From a virus: 24,691 bases of DNA. The notes beneath the pieces are model-generated. The model was given only the letters and a program-made list of their open reading frames with translations. It did not search any database and had not been told where the DNA came from. Location: IMG/VR virus record IMGVR_UViG_3300025889_016136, positions 1 through 24,691 of that record. One strand, written 5' to 3'. A program made the translations under genes and the position numbers. Positions 12,978 to 21,212 of this stretch are shown in pieces. Numbering within the stretch: the first letter of the stretch is position 1; every line of letters starts with the position of its first letter.

Positions 12978-13959
12978 CGGTGTCAATCGGCACGACTGCC
13001 GTGCGTACGTCTGCGGTGGCCTGGATGGGCTGGCTGCCAGTTCTCTGGCGTGCGGCATACAACGCCTCTCCTACGCGGAGCATCGCCTCAGCGGTGTAGT
13101 GGGCGTCGTCCGTCTTCAGGGTGAAGTCGTTGCCGTCGATGACCTGCGCGGAGTTGGGCGAAATTTCAAGGAATCGGTCGTACTGGTCTCGGACGTCGCG
13201 GATGTCCTGAAGCCCAGTCGTGGCATTGACCTGCGCGTTGATGATGTATTGCACCGGCGGCTTCACGCCGACAAACGGGAGGCTGCCTCGCGGCACGGAA
13301 AGATAGAACTCCGTGGCGGCGACCATGTCCTGGAGGCCCCCAGCGACCATGAACCGAGTCTTCTGCGAGGCGAAAGCTCCTGGCACTGCAACCGTGCCAG
13401 GGTCGTAGGCGGCGGTTTCGTCCCCGAGGTAGTAGAATCCGTCGTACAGGATCCGGTCGATGCTTGTGTCGTCCTGAAGGTTCTGGATCGCCTCGGTCAT
13501 GTATCCCTCCGCGAAGATTTGCCACAGCGGAGTGTCGGAGACGTTCTCGCTGCCTGGGTGGATCGCGCTGTTCGGGCTCACCTCCGTCGCGGTGTCGAGA
13601 GGGCATCGCATCGTGCTGAACGCGAACTGGATGATGTAGACGTTCTTGGGCGCGGAGACCGGCTGGCCTTTGGCTGCGGGCGAATAGAACCGCTCGTAAT
13701 ACTTCCTGCCGATGGCGTAAGGCGGAGCCATCCCAGTGGCCTGGAAGTTCCGCGTGCTCGTCATGTCCTCCCAGTCGTAGCTGCCGTTGAGGTTGCCCTT
13801 GTTGCCGCTGTTGTACCGCCCCCACATCTTGATGTTGGGCAAGGTCGCCGGCGTCAGCGTGTCGCTGACAACCAGATCGTTGTCGGTCTGCCACCCCGCC
13901 ATGTTGGAGGAGCCGACGCACATGATGACCAGCGCGTCTCGGTCGGTGTATTGGGTCAT
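12970..13959 (-). CDS. SGNH-type (sialate O-acetylesterase-like) hydrolase
   Basis: A 329-aa protein from ATG 13959. The start motif VGSSNMAGW (15-23) matches the block I 'G-x-SNM-G' of the SASA/SGNH esterases, with S18 as probable nucleophile. Near the C-terminus DDAHYT supplies the D-x-x-H pair (D284, H287). This family removes acetyl or other acyl groups from carbohydrates. In a phage it could deacetylate capsule or O-antigen as a tail-associated enzyme, or act on the cell wall during lysis. No separate endolysin is seen between the tail genes and the holin-like gene, so this enzyme occupies that slot. It lies one base after the preceding gene. Confidence 0.85.
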   Translation of the reverse strand: MTQYTDRDALVIMCVGSSNMAGWQTDNDLVVSDTLTPATLPNIKMWGRYNSGNKGNLNGSYDWEDMTSTRNFQATGMAPPYAIGRKYYERFYSPAAKGQPVSAPKNVYIIQFAFSTMRCPLDTATEVSPNSAIHPGSENVSDTPLWQIFAEGYMTEAIQNLQDDTSIDRILYDGFYYLGDETAAYDPGTVAVPGAFASQKTRFMVAGGLQDMVAATEFYLSVPRGSLPFVGVKPPVQYIINAQVNATTGLQDIRDVRDQYDRFLEISPNSAQVIDGNDFTLKTDDAHYTAEAMLRVGEALYAARQRTGSQPIQATADVRTAVVPIDTDE

Positions 13960-13960
13960 G

Positions 13961-14311
13961 TCAGGGTGCGGCGATCGTTGCGCCTTTGGTCATGAGGGTC
14001 GTGATGATCCGCAGGCTGACTCCTGCGGCCTTGCTGACGACGGCGTAGAACGTGTCCCACGCGGCGTCGTTGGCGCGGATGCGTTGCAGCTCCGCGAGCA
14101 GTCGCGCCTGTCGCCCGGCGCTCGCGAGGATGTCTTCGTTGCCCGTCTGGTGAGCGTAGATCACCTGCGCGGCGAGCCTGTTCGCGAAGAGATTGAGGTC
14201 CTGCTGGCCCACCTCCAGGAACTCTCTCGCGGCCTCGCGGATGAGAGTCTCAATCTCCCCGAGGACGTCTCCGCCCTCCATGAGGTTCGCGATGTCAGAG
14301 GTGTCGGTCAT
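13961..14311 (-). CDS. Hypothetical helical phage protein
   Basis: A 116-aa protein from ATG 14311, overlapping the preceding gene as ATGA. It is predicted all-helical: an acidic N-terminal helix (LGEIETLIREAAREFLEV), a middle helix (LNLFANRLAAQVIYAHQT), then ARLLAELQRIRANDAAWDTFYAVVSKAAG and a hydrophobic end VSLRIITTLMTKGATIAAP. No motif is recognised. It sits between a coiled-coil membrane protein and the esterase in the late operon, so a tail-end or lysis accessory role is possible but unproven. Confidence 0.75.
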   Translation of the reverse strand: MTDTSDIANLMEGGDVLGEIETLIREAAREFLEVGQQDLNLFANRLAAQVIYAHQTGNEDILASAGRQARLLAELQRIRANDAAWDTFYAVVSKAAGVSLRIITTLMTKGATIAAP

Positions 14312-14676
14312 TTCGTGAAGAAGGTGATGATGGCAATGACGAGCGCCGTGATCGAGCTGAGCACGGCTGGGATCATGGCTGCGCGGAAGGTCGCCGTCAG
14401 CCTTCGGCGCTCGGCGCTGGATGCTTTCTGGTCCTGCACGAAGGTCTCGATCATCATCGTGAGCTGCGGCACTGCCTGGGAGAGCGGAGGCTGCTGCCCT
14501 CGCCCGGTTAGCACGATCTCGTCAAGCACCTGCACCGTGTCGGCAACGTGCTTGATCTCGACCTTGATCTCGGCCATGTCAAGCGAGACGGCCTTGAGCG
14601 TCTCGCTGTCTTTGTCGAGCTGCTTGGACAGACTCTTGATGAGGGCTGCCAGCTCGTCGTGCGTCATCTCAGGCAT
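14308..14676 (-). CDS. Coiled-coil protein with C-terminal membrane anchor (XhlA-like layout)
   Basis: A 122-aa protein from ATG 14676, overlapping the preceding gene as TGATG. Residues about 5-60 are a long heptad-patterned helix (LAALIKSLSKQLDKDSETLKAVSLDMAEIKVEIKHVADTV). The C-terminus AMIPAVLSSITALVIAIITFF is one membrane helix ending in TK. This cytoplasmic coiled coil plus C-terminal anchor is the layout of XhlA-type holin-associated proteins and of several phage lysis-cassette proteins. It is longer than XhlA (about 90 aa) and sequence similarity cannot be judged here. A longer upstream frame is shadow sequence. Confidence 0.75.
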   Translation of the reverse strand: MPEMTHDELAALIKSLSKQLDKDSETLKAVSLDMAEIKVEIKHVADTVQVLDEIVLTGRGQQPPLSQAVPQLTMMIETFVQDQKASSAERRRLTATFRAAMIPAVLSSITALVIAIITFFTK

Positions 14677-14957
14677 CACGAATACGTCAGGGCCTGCACT
14701 CCTGCAAGCGTCGTGGGGAGGTTGCTGGTCTGCACCGCTGTCTGCGCCATGCCCGCTGACCCAGCGCGTGTCGCCTTCCAGTTGCTGTTGACGCCGTAGA
14801 CGGTGTAGACGTAGCCGTTGGCTGCGTCGAAGAACTGGTTCTGCGGGAGGACGTTGCGGCCCTGATGCTTGATGTCGTCCTGGAAGTCGGCGCTGCCGCT
14901 CTGTCCGGTGCGGAGCTTCATGCGCTGGAGCGCATCCTTGCTTGGGTTGGTCGGCAT
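14676..14957 (-). CDS. Hypothetical tail-region protein
   Basis: A 93-aa protein from ATG 14957, linked by TGATG overlaps to both neighbours. It begins MPTNPSKDALQRMKLRTGQS, is followed by a polar region, and ends in a probable beta region (NGYVYTVYGVNSNWKATRAG) and a Thr/Ala-rich tail. No family is recognised. Its position directly after the tail-tip genes suggests a small virion or chaperone component. Confidence 0.75.
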   Translation of the reverse strand: MPTNPSKDALQRMKLRTGQSGSADFQDDIKHQGRNVLPQNQFFDAANGYVYTVYGVNSNWKATRAGSAGMAQTAVQTSNLPTTLAGVQALTYS

Positions 14958-15376
14958 CAGTAGATGGACGCACCCTTGGTCCGAACGACGTACCCGGTGG
15001 CCCGTAGATCGTCAGTATGAGTCGCGCCAACGTAGGCGGTGATGGTCGAAGTGTTTGTGCCCCTCAGGCGGAACGAGTCGCCCTGGAGGACCCACAGGCT
15101 GTCGTGAGCCGGGATGATCACCTCTGTCGTCACTGCGTCAATCGCTGCTGTGCTCGTGTCGTCGGAGGGGTTGAGCACCAGGAACAGGTGGACGTTGCTG
15201 TTGCTCGTGTTGTGGACCTGCACCCACACCGAGTCCACATGACCTGCGGTGACATGGTGGAGGACGCTGACGTCTGCCGCCGTCGTGTAGTCGAGGTCGA
15301 TGGGGATCGCGCCTCCGCCTGCGCCTCCGCTCAGGTGATCTCGTCGGCTGTCCTGTTCGTTGAGCTGGATGGGCAT
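14957..15376 (-). CDS. Beta-rich hypothetical tail protein
   Basis: A 139-aa protein from ATG 15376, overlapping the J-like gene stop as TAATG. The composition is beta-rich with alternating hydrophobics: VSVLHHVTAGHVDSVWVQVHN, VHLFLVLNP, TEVIIPAHDSLWVLQG, FRLRGTNTSTITAYVG. A Gly-rich patch follows the N-terminus (SGGAGGGA). This looks like a single beta-sandwich, common for tail decoration or fibre-base proteins. The 'HDSLWVLQGDSFRLRGTNTSTITAYV' pattern resembles small beta-barrel phage proteins where a charged or polar loop precedes the last strand. The exact role is unknown. Confidence 0.8.
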   Translation of the reverse strand: MPIQLNEQDSRRDHLSGGAGGGAIPIDLDYTTAADVSVLHHVTAGHVDSVWVQVHNTSNSNVHLFLVLNPSDDTSTAAIDAVTTEVIIPAHDSLWVLQGDSFRLRGTNTSTITAYVGATHTDDLRATGYVVRTKGASIY

Positions 15377-18300
15377 TAGAAGATCTCGTTCCTCGCGTGT
15401 AGTTCAGTCGGCCCTTGCTCGACGTTGCTGCGCCTCGGGACGATGATGTTTGTGTGGAACCGCTTGATGCGGATGTTGTAGGTGTCGTCTGGCCGTGTCG
15501 AGATGAGGCGCATCCTGACCATGACGGCCGTGTAGATGCCACAGGTGAACGGCTGCCAGTCCGACCAGCCGGAAGAGGTGCCGTCGACGTTTGTGCGGAT
15601 CTGCATCTTCAACGTGCAGTTTGCCTGGTCGTCAGCAGCCACTTCGGTCGGTCCCTCGAAGCTCCATCTCTGAAGCTCCAAGGAGTCAAGCGGCAGCGCC
15701 GTTCCGCCGATGGTTCTTGGGTGGACCTGCTCAGCCTCAGCGGCAGCAGTCACGAGGAGGCGGCGAGGGGCCTGGGCGCTCGTGTCCACGATGGTCGTGT
15801 TGTCCCAGCGCGTGATGTAGGTCCCGACGAGCCCGCTGCCGGTAAACTCCAGCTCGCCGTCCGCGTTCTCGGTCAGAGCACCCGACACCGCCGGGCCGTC
15901 AACGTCAGGGAAGCCGGGATACCACGAACCGGCGGAGTAGGTCTCCCAGGTCGCGGTGCCACCCATCGCGAAGTTCACGCTGTCGTAGGCGGCTGCGAGG
16001 ACCGAGAGGCTCGGGTCTACTGTAGCCTCTGCTGAGAACGTGTCGCTCCGGGCCTTGCTTCGGGCGTGGAGCCGGCCAACGCTGGCGTCCGACACAGGGA
16101 CGAACAGGTCCGGCGTGATTGCGGTCAGCTGCCCCTCGCGGGTCTCGGCTACACGTTGCCCGAGGACCCATCCACCTCGTCGGGTCTCAATCGTCAGCAC
16201 TCGACGCCGCTCAGGGCCATCGTTGCTCGGGATGTAGGCCGCCGTGTAGGTTGCCAGCAGGTCCTCCGCCTCGGCTGTCAGCGAGGTCGGTGCCTCGGGC
16301 CGGAACGACAGCCCCTTGATCCGGTGGACCGCCCGAGTGCCTGACTGGGGAGGCTGCGCCGGGAAGGCCGCTGTGACGGGCACCACGCTCGTTTCAATGA
16401 GCTGCCCGACCAGGGCTCCAGGCAGGACGCAGGATGCCGTAGAGGAGAGCCCAGAGACCTCTGAGCCCAGCGTCCAGCCGCCTTGCGCTGAACCGGCGCT
16501 CTCGAACACTCGCCAGAACACGCGGCACCCCGTCTGGGTCGCTGCCGTTGCCGGACTGTTCGTCCACGTCACGCTGAGCTGGAGCTGGAAGTTGCCGGGC
16601 GTCGGCTCCGTGTTGTTGTCCGTGGCGCTGGAGGCCAGCGGCGACGTCGGCTGAAGGTTCGGCGCTGGCTTCTGGTCAGGGAGCTGGCGGATCGCTCCTC
16701 CGGGCGTGTCCTCGATGGCGTCATCCGCGAACACGCCCTCGTTGTATTCGACCCACTCAAAGTCGGCGCTCATGTCGCGCTTCCGGCTAATACCGCTGAC
16801 CTCCACGATCAGCTCCTCAGCGGAGGAGGCCACAATGTACGCGGAGCCTCGGACGGCAATCGTGTTCAGCGTGTTGCTCGTGAACAGCGTGCTGCCCGCC
16901 TCGTAGGTGCCGGGCGGCGTCAGGGTCGTGTCGAGGCTCGCGGAGACGCTGTTGCCACGGAAGTCCTGCACGAACAGGGTGTAGTTCGTCGCGGCCTCAA
17001 TCGTGACAGGCCGGTCGATGATGGCCCCCTTCGTCGGGATCGGGATCGCGCCGTACTCGCCCTGGGTGGCGTTGGCGAAGCTGAACCTCGCTGAGCCTGA
17101 GGCTCCGCCTGCCCTCGGGTAGATCCGCAAGGTGACCGAGGCCGTCTTCTCGCGGCCATCTGGGGCTTTGACGAAGAACGATGCGGAGAGGTATCGGTTG
17201 AAGCCGCCGAGGTCTTGGATGGAGCCTCGCGTCGGCTGGTCAAACGAGTCGTCGGCGGAGGCAGTGACAGCGCTGAGGTCAAAGGTCACCCCCGTGGTCG
17301 CCCGGTCGGTCACCAGCTCAATGCGCGGCGATGCGTTGAGGATCTGCTCGGCGCAAACGGTGACGCTCACCCACCCGTCGCTCTTGTCGGAGAAGCCGAT
17401 CGCCTGCTCAACGTAGCCGGTGCCGTCGATTGTGTCGGCGGTGCTGCCCCCGAACGGGTCCGCGCCCGTGTTCGCCGTCACAGTTACCGAGGAGGCGGTC
17501 CAGGAGCCGCCTGTGAAGTCTTGACGGTCCTGAAGGGCTCCGGGCTCGGATGGAGCGGCGGACGCAGCACAGCGGCCTGACGCGCCCCTGGGAAGGACCT
17601 CGCTCGACACGCGCAGGAGGTCGCCCACCTGATACGGCAGGGCGTCCATCGCGGCGCTGAACTTGCCGCTCCTCTTCTGGAGCTGGTTAGTTAGCAGGAT
17701 GTAGTTCCCGTGGCGCTCCGCCTGCCCTGCATCGGTGACCCCAAACAGTTGGCTGTTCTCCTGCCGGATGAACGTCTGGTTCGTGACGGAGTCCAGCTCC
17801 TCGCTCTGCACCTGCACGGGGACCGGCTCGAAGCCTTGCTGCGCGTCGAGAATGTTCAGCGTCAGGGCGTTCGGGCGGGTCTTGGCGCTGCTGAAGTCGA
17901 CCTCGAAGCTGCCCTCGATCATGTTGCTCGCCGTCAGCACACCGATGGGCGTCCTGGGCCGCGAGAATCGCACGCTAAGGCTGCTACCGACAGGCACCGG
18001 TGCCGCTCGGCCAACCGCGCAAATCTCCAGCAGGGCATCCCACGCGGATCCGGTCCGGTCGAACACGCCGTTGAACTCGAACCGACGCTGGCCGCCCTCC
18101 ACTGAGGCACCGTTGAGATCGGTGGGAGTCAGAACGTCTGCCCCGAGGCGCTGCCCGCTCGTCCACGGATCCGGCTCCGTCAGCCGGTCCCAGTAGCACT
18201 TGATGGTCCACACGCCGTCGAGTAGCTGGGCCTCGATAATCTCGTATCCAGCCCCCGTGCCGCTGTTGATGTCGTTGCTGACGCCCGGCGTCGTCGCCGT

Positions 18301-20844
18301 AGGAAACCCAGCGAGTCGAAGGAAGTAGCCCGCCTTCCATGTGTCAGGCAGGACGCTCAGCTCTTGGATACCGATCTCGAACCAGATTGCGCCTCGGATC
18401 TCCCCAGAGGCCGGGTCGGTCGTCGTGTTGTCGAAGTAGATGTCTGCGTCATCCACGGCACCAGGGTTGGCGATGACCGTTCTGGGGCGTCCGTCGTAGA
18501 CAACCTCGTCGCAGTAGTCTCCCCATGCCCTCCACTGCTCAAGGTCAATGTCGGCTAGGTCGTAGAACCTGCCGAGGCCGTACCGCCGGTTGAGCACGAG
18601 GTCGAGCGCGACCCAGGCCGGGTTCGCCGTGAAGGTCAGCACGGTCGTCGGCAGCGTCGTGCTGATCCCGTCCCAGACTGGCACCGGGCGGCCCTTGACG
18701 ATTGCCGTGGTCGTCGGGAGGCCACCGTTGAGCTGCTCGCTGGAGTCCACCTCGATGCCGAGGATGGGCGTGTTCGGGTAGGTGAAGTTCTGGCTCAGGA
18801 CGCTGCTGATCGCCTGCACCTCGACGGCGTTGGCGATGCTGGCTCGGTTGCTGCGCCTCGTCGTGCGGAGGATCTCGACGCGCCACTTGCTGCGCTTGTA
18901 GGCCCCTGCTGCGCCAACGCGCACAACGCCCCCAGTGACGCCAGAGGTCGCGCCGACGTTCAGGGTCGGCGTTGCGGCCCACCACTCCTCTGCTGTGCTA
19001 TGCGAGGAGGTGCCTGCCGAGTCCTCGAAGGGTGACCGGAAGCAGAGGAAGAGGCTGTTGCCTGCGACTGCGTCAGGGATGCCGAACCCATTGTTGTACT
19101 CGGCTGCGGCGAAGGTCTGATCGACGTAGATCGTGTAGCACTTCACCTCGTCGAAGCTGACGGACGAGCCAGGGTGTACAGCGTTTCTGTTGCCGACGAC
19201 CAGCGGTGTGCCTGACCAGTTGAACCGGACGTTGTCGGTGACAGGGATGAACGGCACTGACTGTCCGTTGATGAAGAGGCTGATGCGCTCGTTGCCCTGA
19301 GTGTCCCAGCTCGCACCGATGTGCAGCCACTGACCTTCTGCGCTCGAATCGAACCGCCCCTCCGCAGGCGTTGCCGGAGGCGTGTCGGGGATGCAGGTCT
19401 CAAACCCTCCGCTAAGGAAGCAGAATGCGTTGCCCGCTCGGAACTGGAAGGTCGACGAACCTCTCTGCAGCGTGAGCGTCAGCACCGGCACCGTGCCGCC
19501 TGAGTTGAACGACACGTTCTCAACGGAAAGCGCCCAGCCGGTTCGGCTGCTCCCCGTCGTCGGGCCGAGGTTCGAGATCAAGTCCTGAGGGCCGCCGGTC
19601 GCGATCTTGACCCAGCCAAACACAGAGAACGTGAACGCCTCCTGCCCTGCGGCGTAGCCTCCTGTGCTCGATGCGTAGGACAAGTTGCTGCCGTTCGACC
19701 CAGTCGTCAGTGCCTTGTTGCCCGGCGTGGCGGGCACGTTGACCTGCGGGTCCTCAAACCTGTAGCTGTCTTGGATCTGGAAGCCTTCACGCTGGGCAAG
19801 GGCGATCGGGTCAACGACGGGCAAGCGGACGTACCCGTCGTTGTTGTAGCCTCCGCTGGTGATCGGATTGCCGACGTTATCCAGCTCGATGTACCGGATC
19901 TGGTAGCCGAGGAACGCGCTCTGAATGGCTCCGCTGCTCGTGTTCTGAGCGTAGTACCCTCCGGGGAAGCTCAGGGTCCACACGAACCCGTCAACGTCCT
20001 CTGCCGTGAAGTCGTAAGTGACGGCGTTCGCCTCCCATAGCGGATCGTTTACCGCTGTGAACTCGTCATCGCCAGCGGTGCTGAAGCCGGTGATGAGGTT
20101 CGCAGTCTGAGCTGGAGAGAAGTTGCCGAAGTCATCCTCGGGCACGGTCAGGTCCGACTCGATCGGGAACGTCACGCGCGTCTCGTTGAAGCCAGGGACC
20201 GACTCCTGCTCGTTGTTGCCCATCCGCAGCCACACCTTCAGGTCCGGCGTGTTCTGCGCGTTGTTCCCGTTGATGAACACTTGGTTCGGGATGTTGCCGC
20301 CGGTCAGCGGCACCGTCGCCGGGGTGTCTGTCTCGATGCCTCCGATGGCGGTGATCGGCCCCTCCCCGAATCCGATCAACTGCCGGAGCGTGCTCTTCGG
20401 CGGGAGCCCCTGCACGCTCACGAACTCGTTGATGATCGTGCCGCCGACTCGCATCGTTCCGTAGATGATCGGCAGCGGGTTGCCCTCAGCGCGGTCGTTA
20501 GTGACGCCTGCGAAGCCGTAGACCGCAGACGACTCATCGTCTCGGCGCTGCTTCGGCTTGGGCGGCGGGAAGAGCAGCGCGAAGGCTGCGCTGACGGCGA
20601 TGGAGATCAGGAGGTTCTGAGCGACGAACGCAACCGTCAGCAGGTCCTCCGGCACCCGGAACACGACGACCATGTCGTCCTCGCGCAGGCGGTAGTCGTC
20701 GGCCTCCTCGATGCCGTTGACGCGAACGGACACTGCGCCCCAGCCCTCCGGCTTCAGGCTCTCCACCGTCGCCCCGACCTCCGCAACGCTGATCTCTCGC
20801 TCGTCGCAGCGCAGCGGGTTGCTGATCGAGACGACTACAGGCAC
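15376..20844 (-). CDS. Tail-tip protein: fused I-like plus J-like (host specificity) protein with LamG insert
   Basis: An 1822-aa protein from GTG 20844, overlapping the K-like gene by 10 bases. Residues 1-65 look like a beta-grasp domain and 68-93 are hydrophobic (LLTVAFVAQNLLISIAVSAA). Then VYGFAGVTNDRAEGNPLPII followed by YGTMRVGGTIINE (about 108-140) matches the layout of lambda gpI. The J-type hub follows, with RQLIGFGEGPI, NPAWVALDLVLNRRYGLG (741-758), RFEFNGVFDRTGSAWDALLE (921-940) and NMIEGSFEVDF (974-984). Two grafts interrupt it: a concanavalin-like LamG domain at about 375-595 (TFSVFGWVK, WLHIGASWD, ISLFINGQ) and a carbohydrate-binding-like beta region at about 1105-1275. Fibronectin-III-like domains follow. 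The protein should form the central tail fibre/hub tip that recognises the host. No separate I gene lies between K and J. Confidence 0.93.
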   Translation of the reverse strand: MPVVVSISNPLRCDEREISVAEVGATVESLKPEGWGAVSVRVNGIEEADDYRLREDDMVVVFRVPEDLLTVAFVAQNLLISIAVSAAFALLFPPPKPKQRRDDESSAVYGFAGVTNDRAEGNPLPIIYGTMRVGGTIINEFVSVQGLPPKSTLRQLIGFGEGPITAIGGIETDTPATVPLTGGNIPNQVFINGNNAQNTPDLKVWLRMGNNEQESVPGFNETRVTFPIESDLTVPEDDFGNFSPAQTANLITGFSTAGDDEFTAVNDPLWEANAVTYDFTAEDVDGFVWTLSFPGGYYAQNTSSGAIQSAFLGYQIRYIELDNVGNPITSGGYNNDGYVRLPVVDPIALAQREGFQIQDSYRFEDPQVNVPATPGNKALTTGSNGSNLSYASSTGGYAAGQEAFTFSVFGWVKIATGGPQDLISNLGPTTGSSRTGWALSVENVSFNSGGTVPVLTLTLQRGSSTFQFRAGNAFCFLSGGFETCIPDTPPATPAEGRFDSSAEGQWLHIGASWDTQGNERISLFINGQSVPFIPVTDNVRFNWSGTPLVVGNRNAVHPGSSVSFDEVKCYTIYVDQTFAAAEYNNGFGIPDAVAGNSLFLCFRSPFEDSAGTSSHSTAEEWWAATPTLNVGATSGVTGGVVRVGAAGAYKRSKWRVEILRTTRRSNRASIANAVEVQAISSVLSQNFTYPNTPILGIEVDSSEQLNGGLPTTTAIVKGRPVPVWDGISTTLPTTVLTFTANPAWVALDLVLNRRYGLGRFYDLADIDLEQWRAWGDYCDEVVYDGRPRTVIANPGAVDDADIYFDNTTTDPASGEIRGAIWFEIGIQELSVLPDTWKAGYFLRLAGFPTATTPGVSNDINSGTGAGYEIIEAQLLDGVWTIKCYWDRLTEPDPWTSGQRLGADVLTPTDLNGASVEGGQRRFEFNGVFDRTGSAWDALLEICAVGRAAPVPVGSSLSVRFSRPRTPIGVLTASNMIEGSFEVDFSSAKTRPNALTLNILDAQQGFEPVPVQVQSEELDSVTNQTFIRQENSQLFGVTDAGQAERHGNYILLTNQLQKRSGKFSAAMDALPYQVGDLLRVSSEVLPRGASGRCAASAAPSEPGALQDRQDFTGGSWTASSVTVTANTGADPFGGSTADTIDGTGYVEQAIGFSDKSDGWVSVTVCAEQILNASPRIELVTDRATTGVTFDLSAVTASADDSFDQPTRGSIQDLGGFNRYLSASFFVKAPDGREKTASVTLRIYPRAGGASGSARFSFANATQGEYGAIPIPTKGAIIDRPVTIEAATNYTLFVQDFRGNSVSASLDTTLTPPGTYEAGSTLFTSNTLNTIAVRGSAYIVASSAEELIVEVSGISRKRDMSADFEWVEYNEGVFADDAIEDTPGGAIRQLPDQKPAPNLQPTSPLASSATDNNTEPTPGNFQLQLSVTWTNSPATAATQTGCRVFWRVFESAGSAQGGWTLGSEVSGLSSTASCVLPGALVGQLIETSVVPVTAAFPAQPPQSGTRAVHRIKGLSFRPEAPTSLTAEAEDLLATYTAAYIPSNDGPERRRVLTIETRRGGWVLGQRVAETREGQLTAITPDLFVPVSDASVGRLHARSKARSDTFSAEATVDPSLSVLAAAYDSVNFAMGGTATWETYSAGSWYPGFPDVDGPAVSGALTENADGELEFTGSGLVGTYITRWDNTTIVDTSAQAPRRLLVTAAAEAEQVHPRTIGGTALPLDSLELQRWSFEGPTEVAADDQANCTLKMQIRTNVDGTSSGWSDWQPFTCGIYTAVMVRMRLISTRPDDTYNIRIKRFHTNIIVPRRSNVEQGPTELHARNEIF

Positions 20845-21212
20845 TGGGTCTCCGGGTCGCGGTAGATGCCCTGGACGTCCTTGACCGTGCTGAGGCGCTG
20901 CGCGTACACCCCGTAGCCCGTGGCCGCTGAAACCACGAGCGTCGGGCTCGTCGCCGCCACTCCGCTCACATGGAGCCCGTCTCCCGCAAGGCTTAGTACC
21001 ACATCGCCTAGCCTCGCTGGTCCCTCGACCCGAATCCAGTTGTGCGTGGGTTTCTTCAGCAGGCCCAGGAATCTGTCCCTGGCTGCCTCCCCGTGCGCTC
21101 GGGCGACGATCTCGGCAGTCGCCCCATAGCAGTCCAACGCGCCGTTCTCGGGGTCATGAGAGCCTGCCTCGTACCGGAGCGCGAGCAGGTCGTCGTAGCG
21201 CATCATGCCCAT
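20835..21212 (-). CDS. NlpC/P60-like tail-assembly peptidase (lambda K-like)
   Basis: A 125-aa protein. ATG 21212 overlaps the L-gene stop as TGATG; a GTG one codon earlier (21215) would give a GTGA overlap and is equally possible. DCYGATAEIVARAHG carries the candidate nucleophile Cys (C28 from this start), and GLHVSGV carries the candidate His (H81) on the next conserved strand after LGDVVLSL. That is the Cys...His layout of NlpC/P60 papain-like peptidases, here about the minimal domain size. In lambda, gpK sits between L and I/J and is a tail-tip assembly factor with peptidoglycan-hydrolase-type fold. The gene order L-K-I/J is the same here, which strongly supports the call. Confidence 0.88.
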   Translation of the reverse strand: MGMMRYDDLLALRYEAGSHDPENGALDCYGATAEIVARAHGEAARDRFLGLLKKPTHNWIRVEGPARLGDVVLSLAGDGLHVSGVAATSPTLVVSAATGYGVYAQRLSTVKDVQGIYRDPETQCL

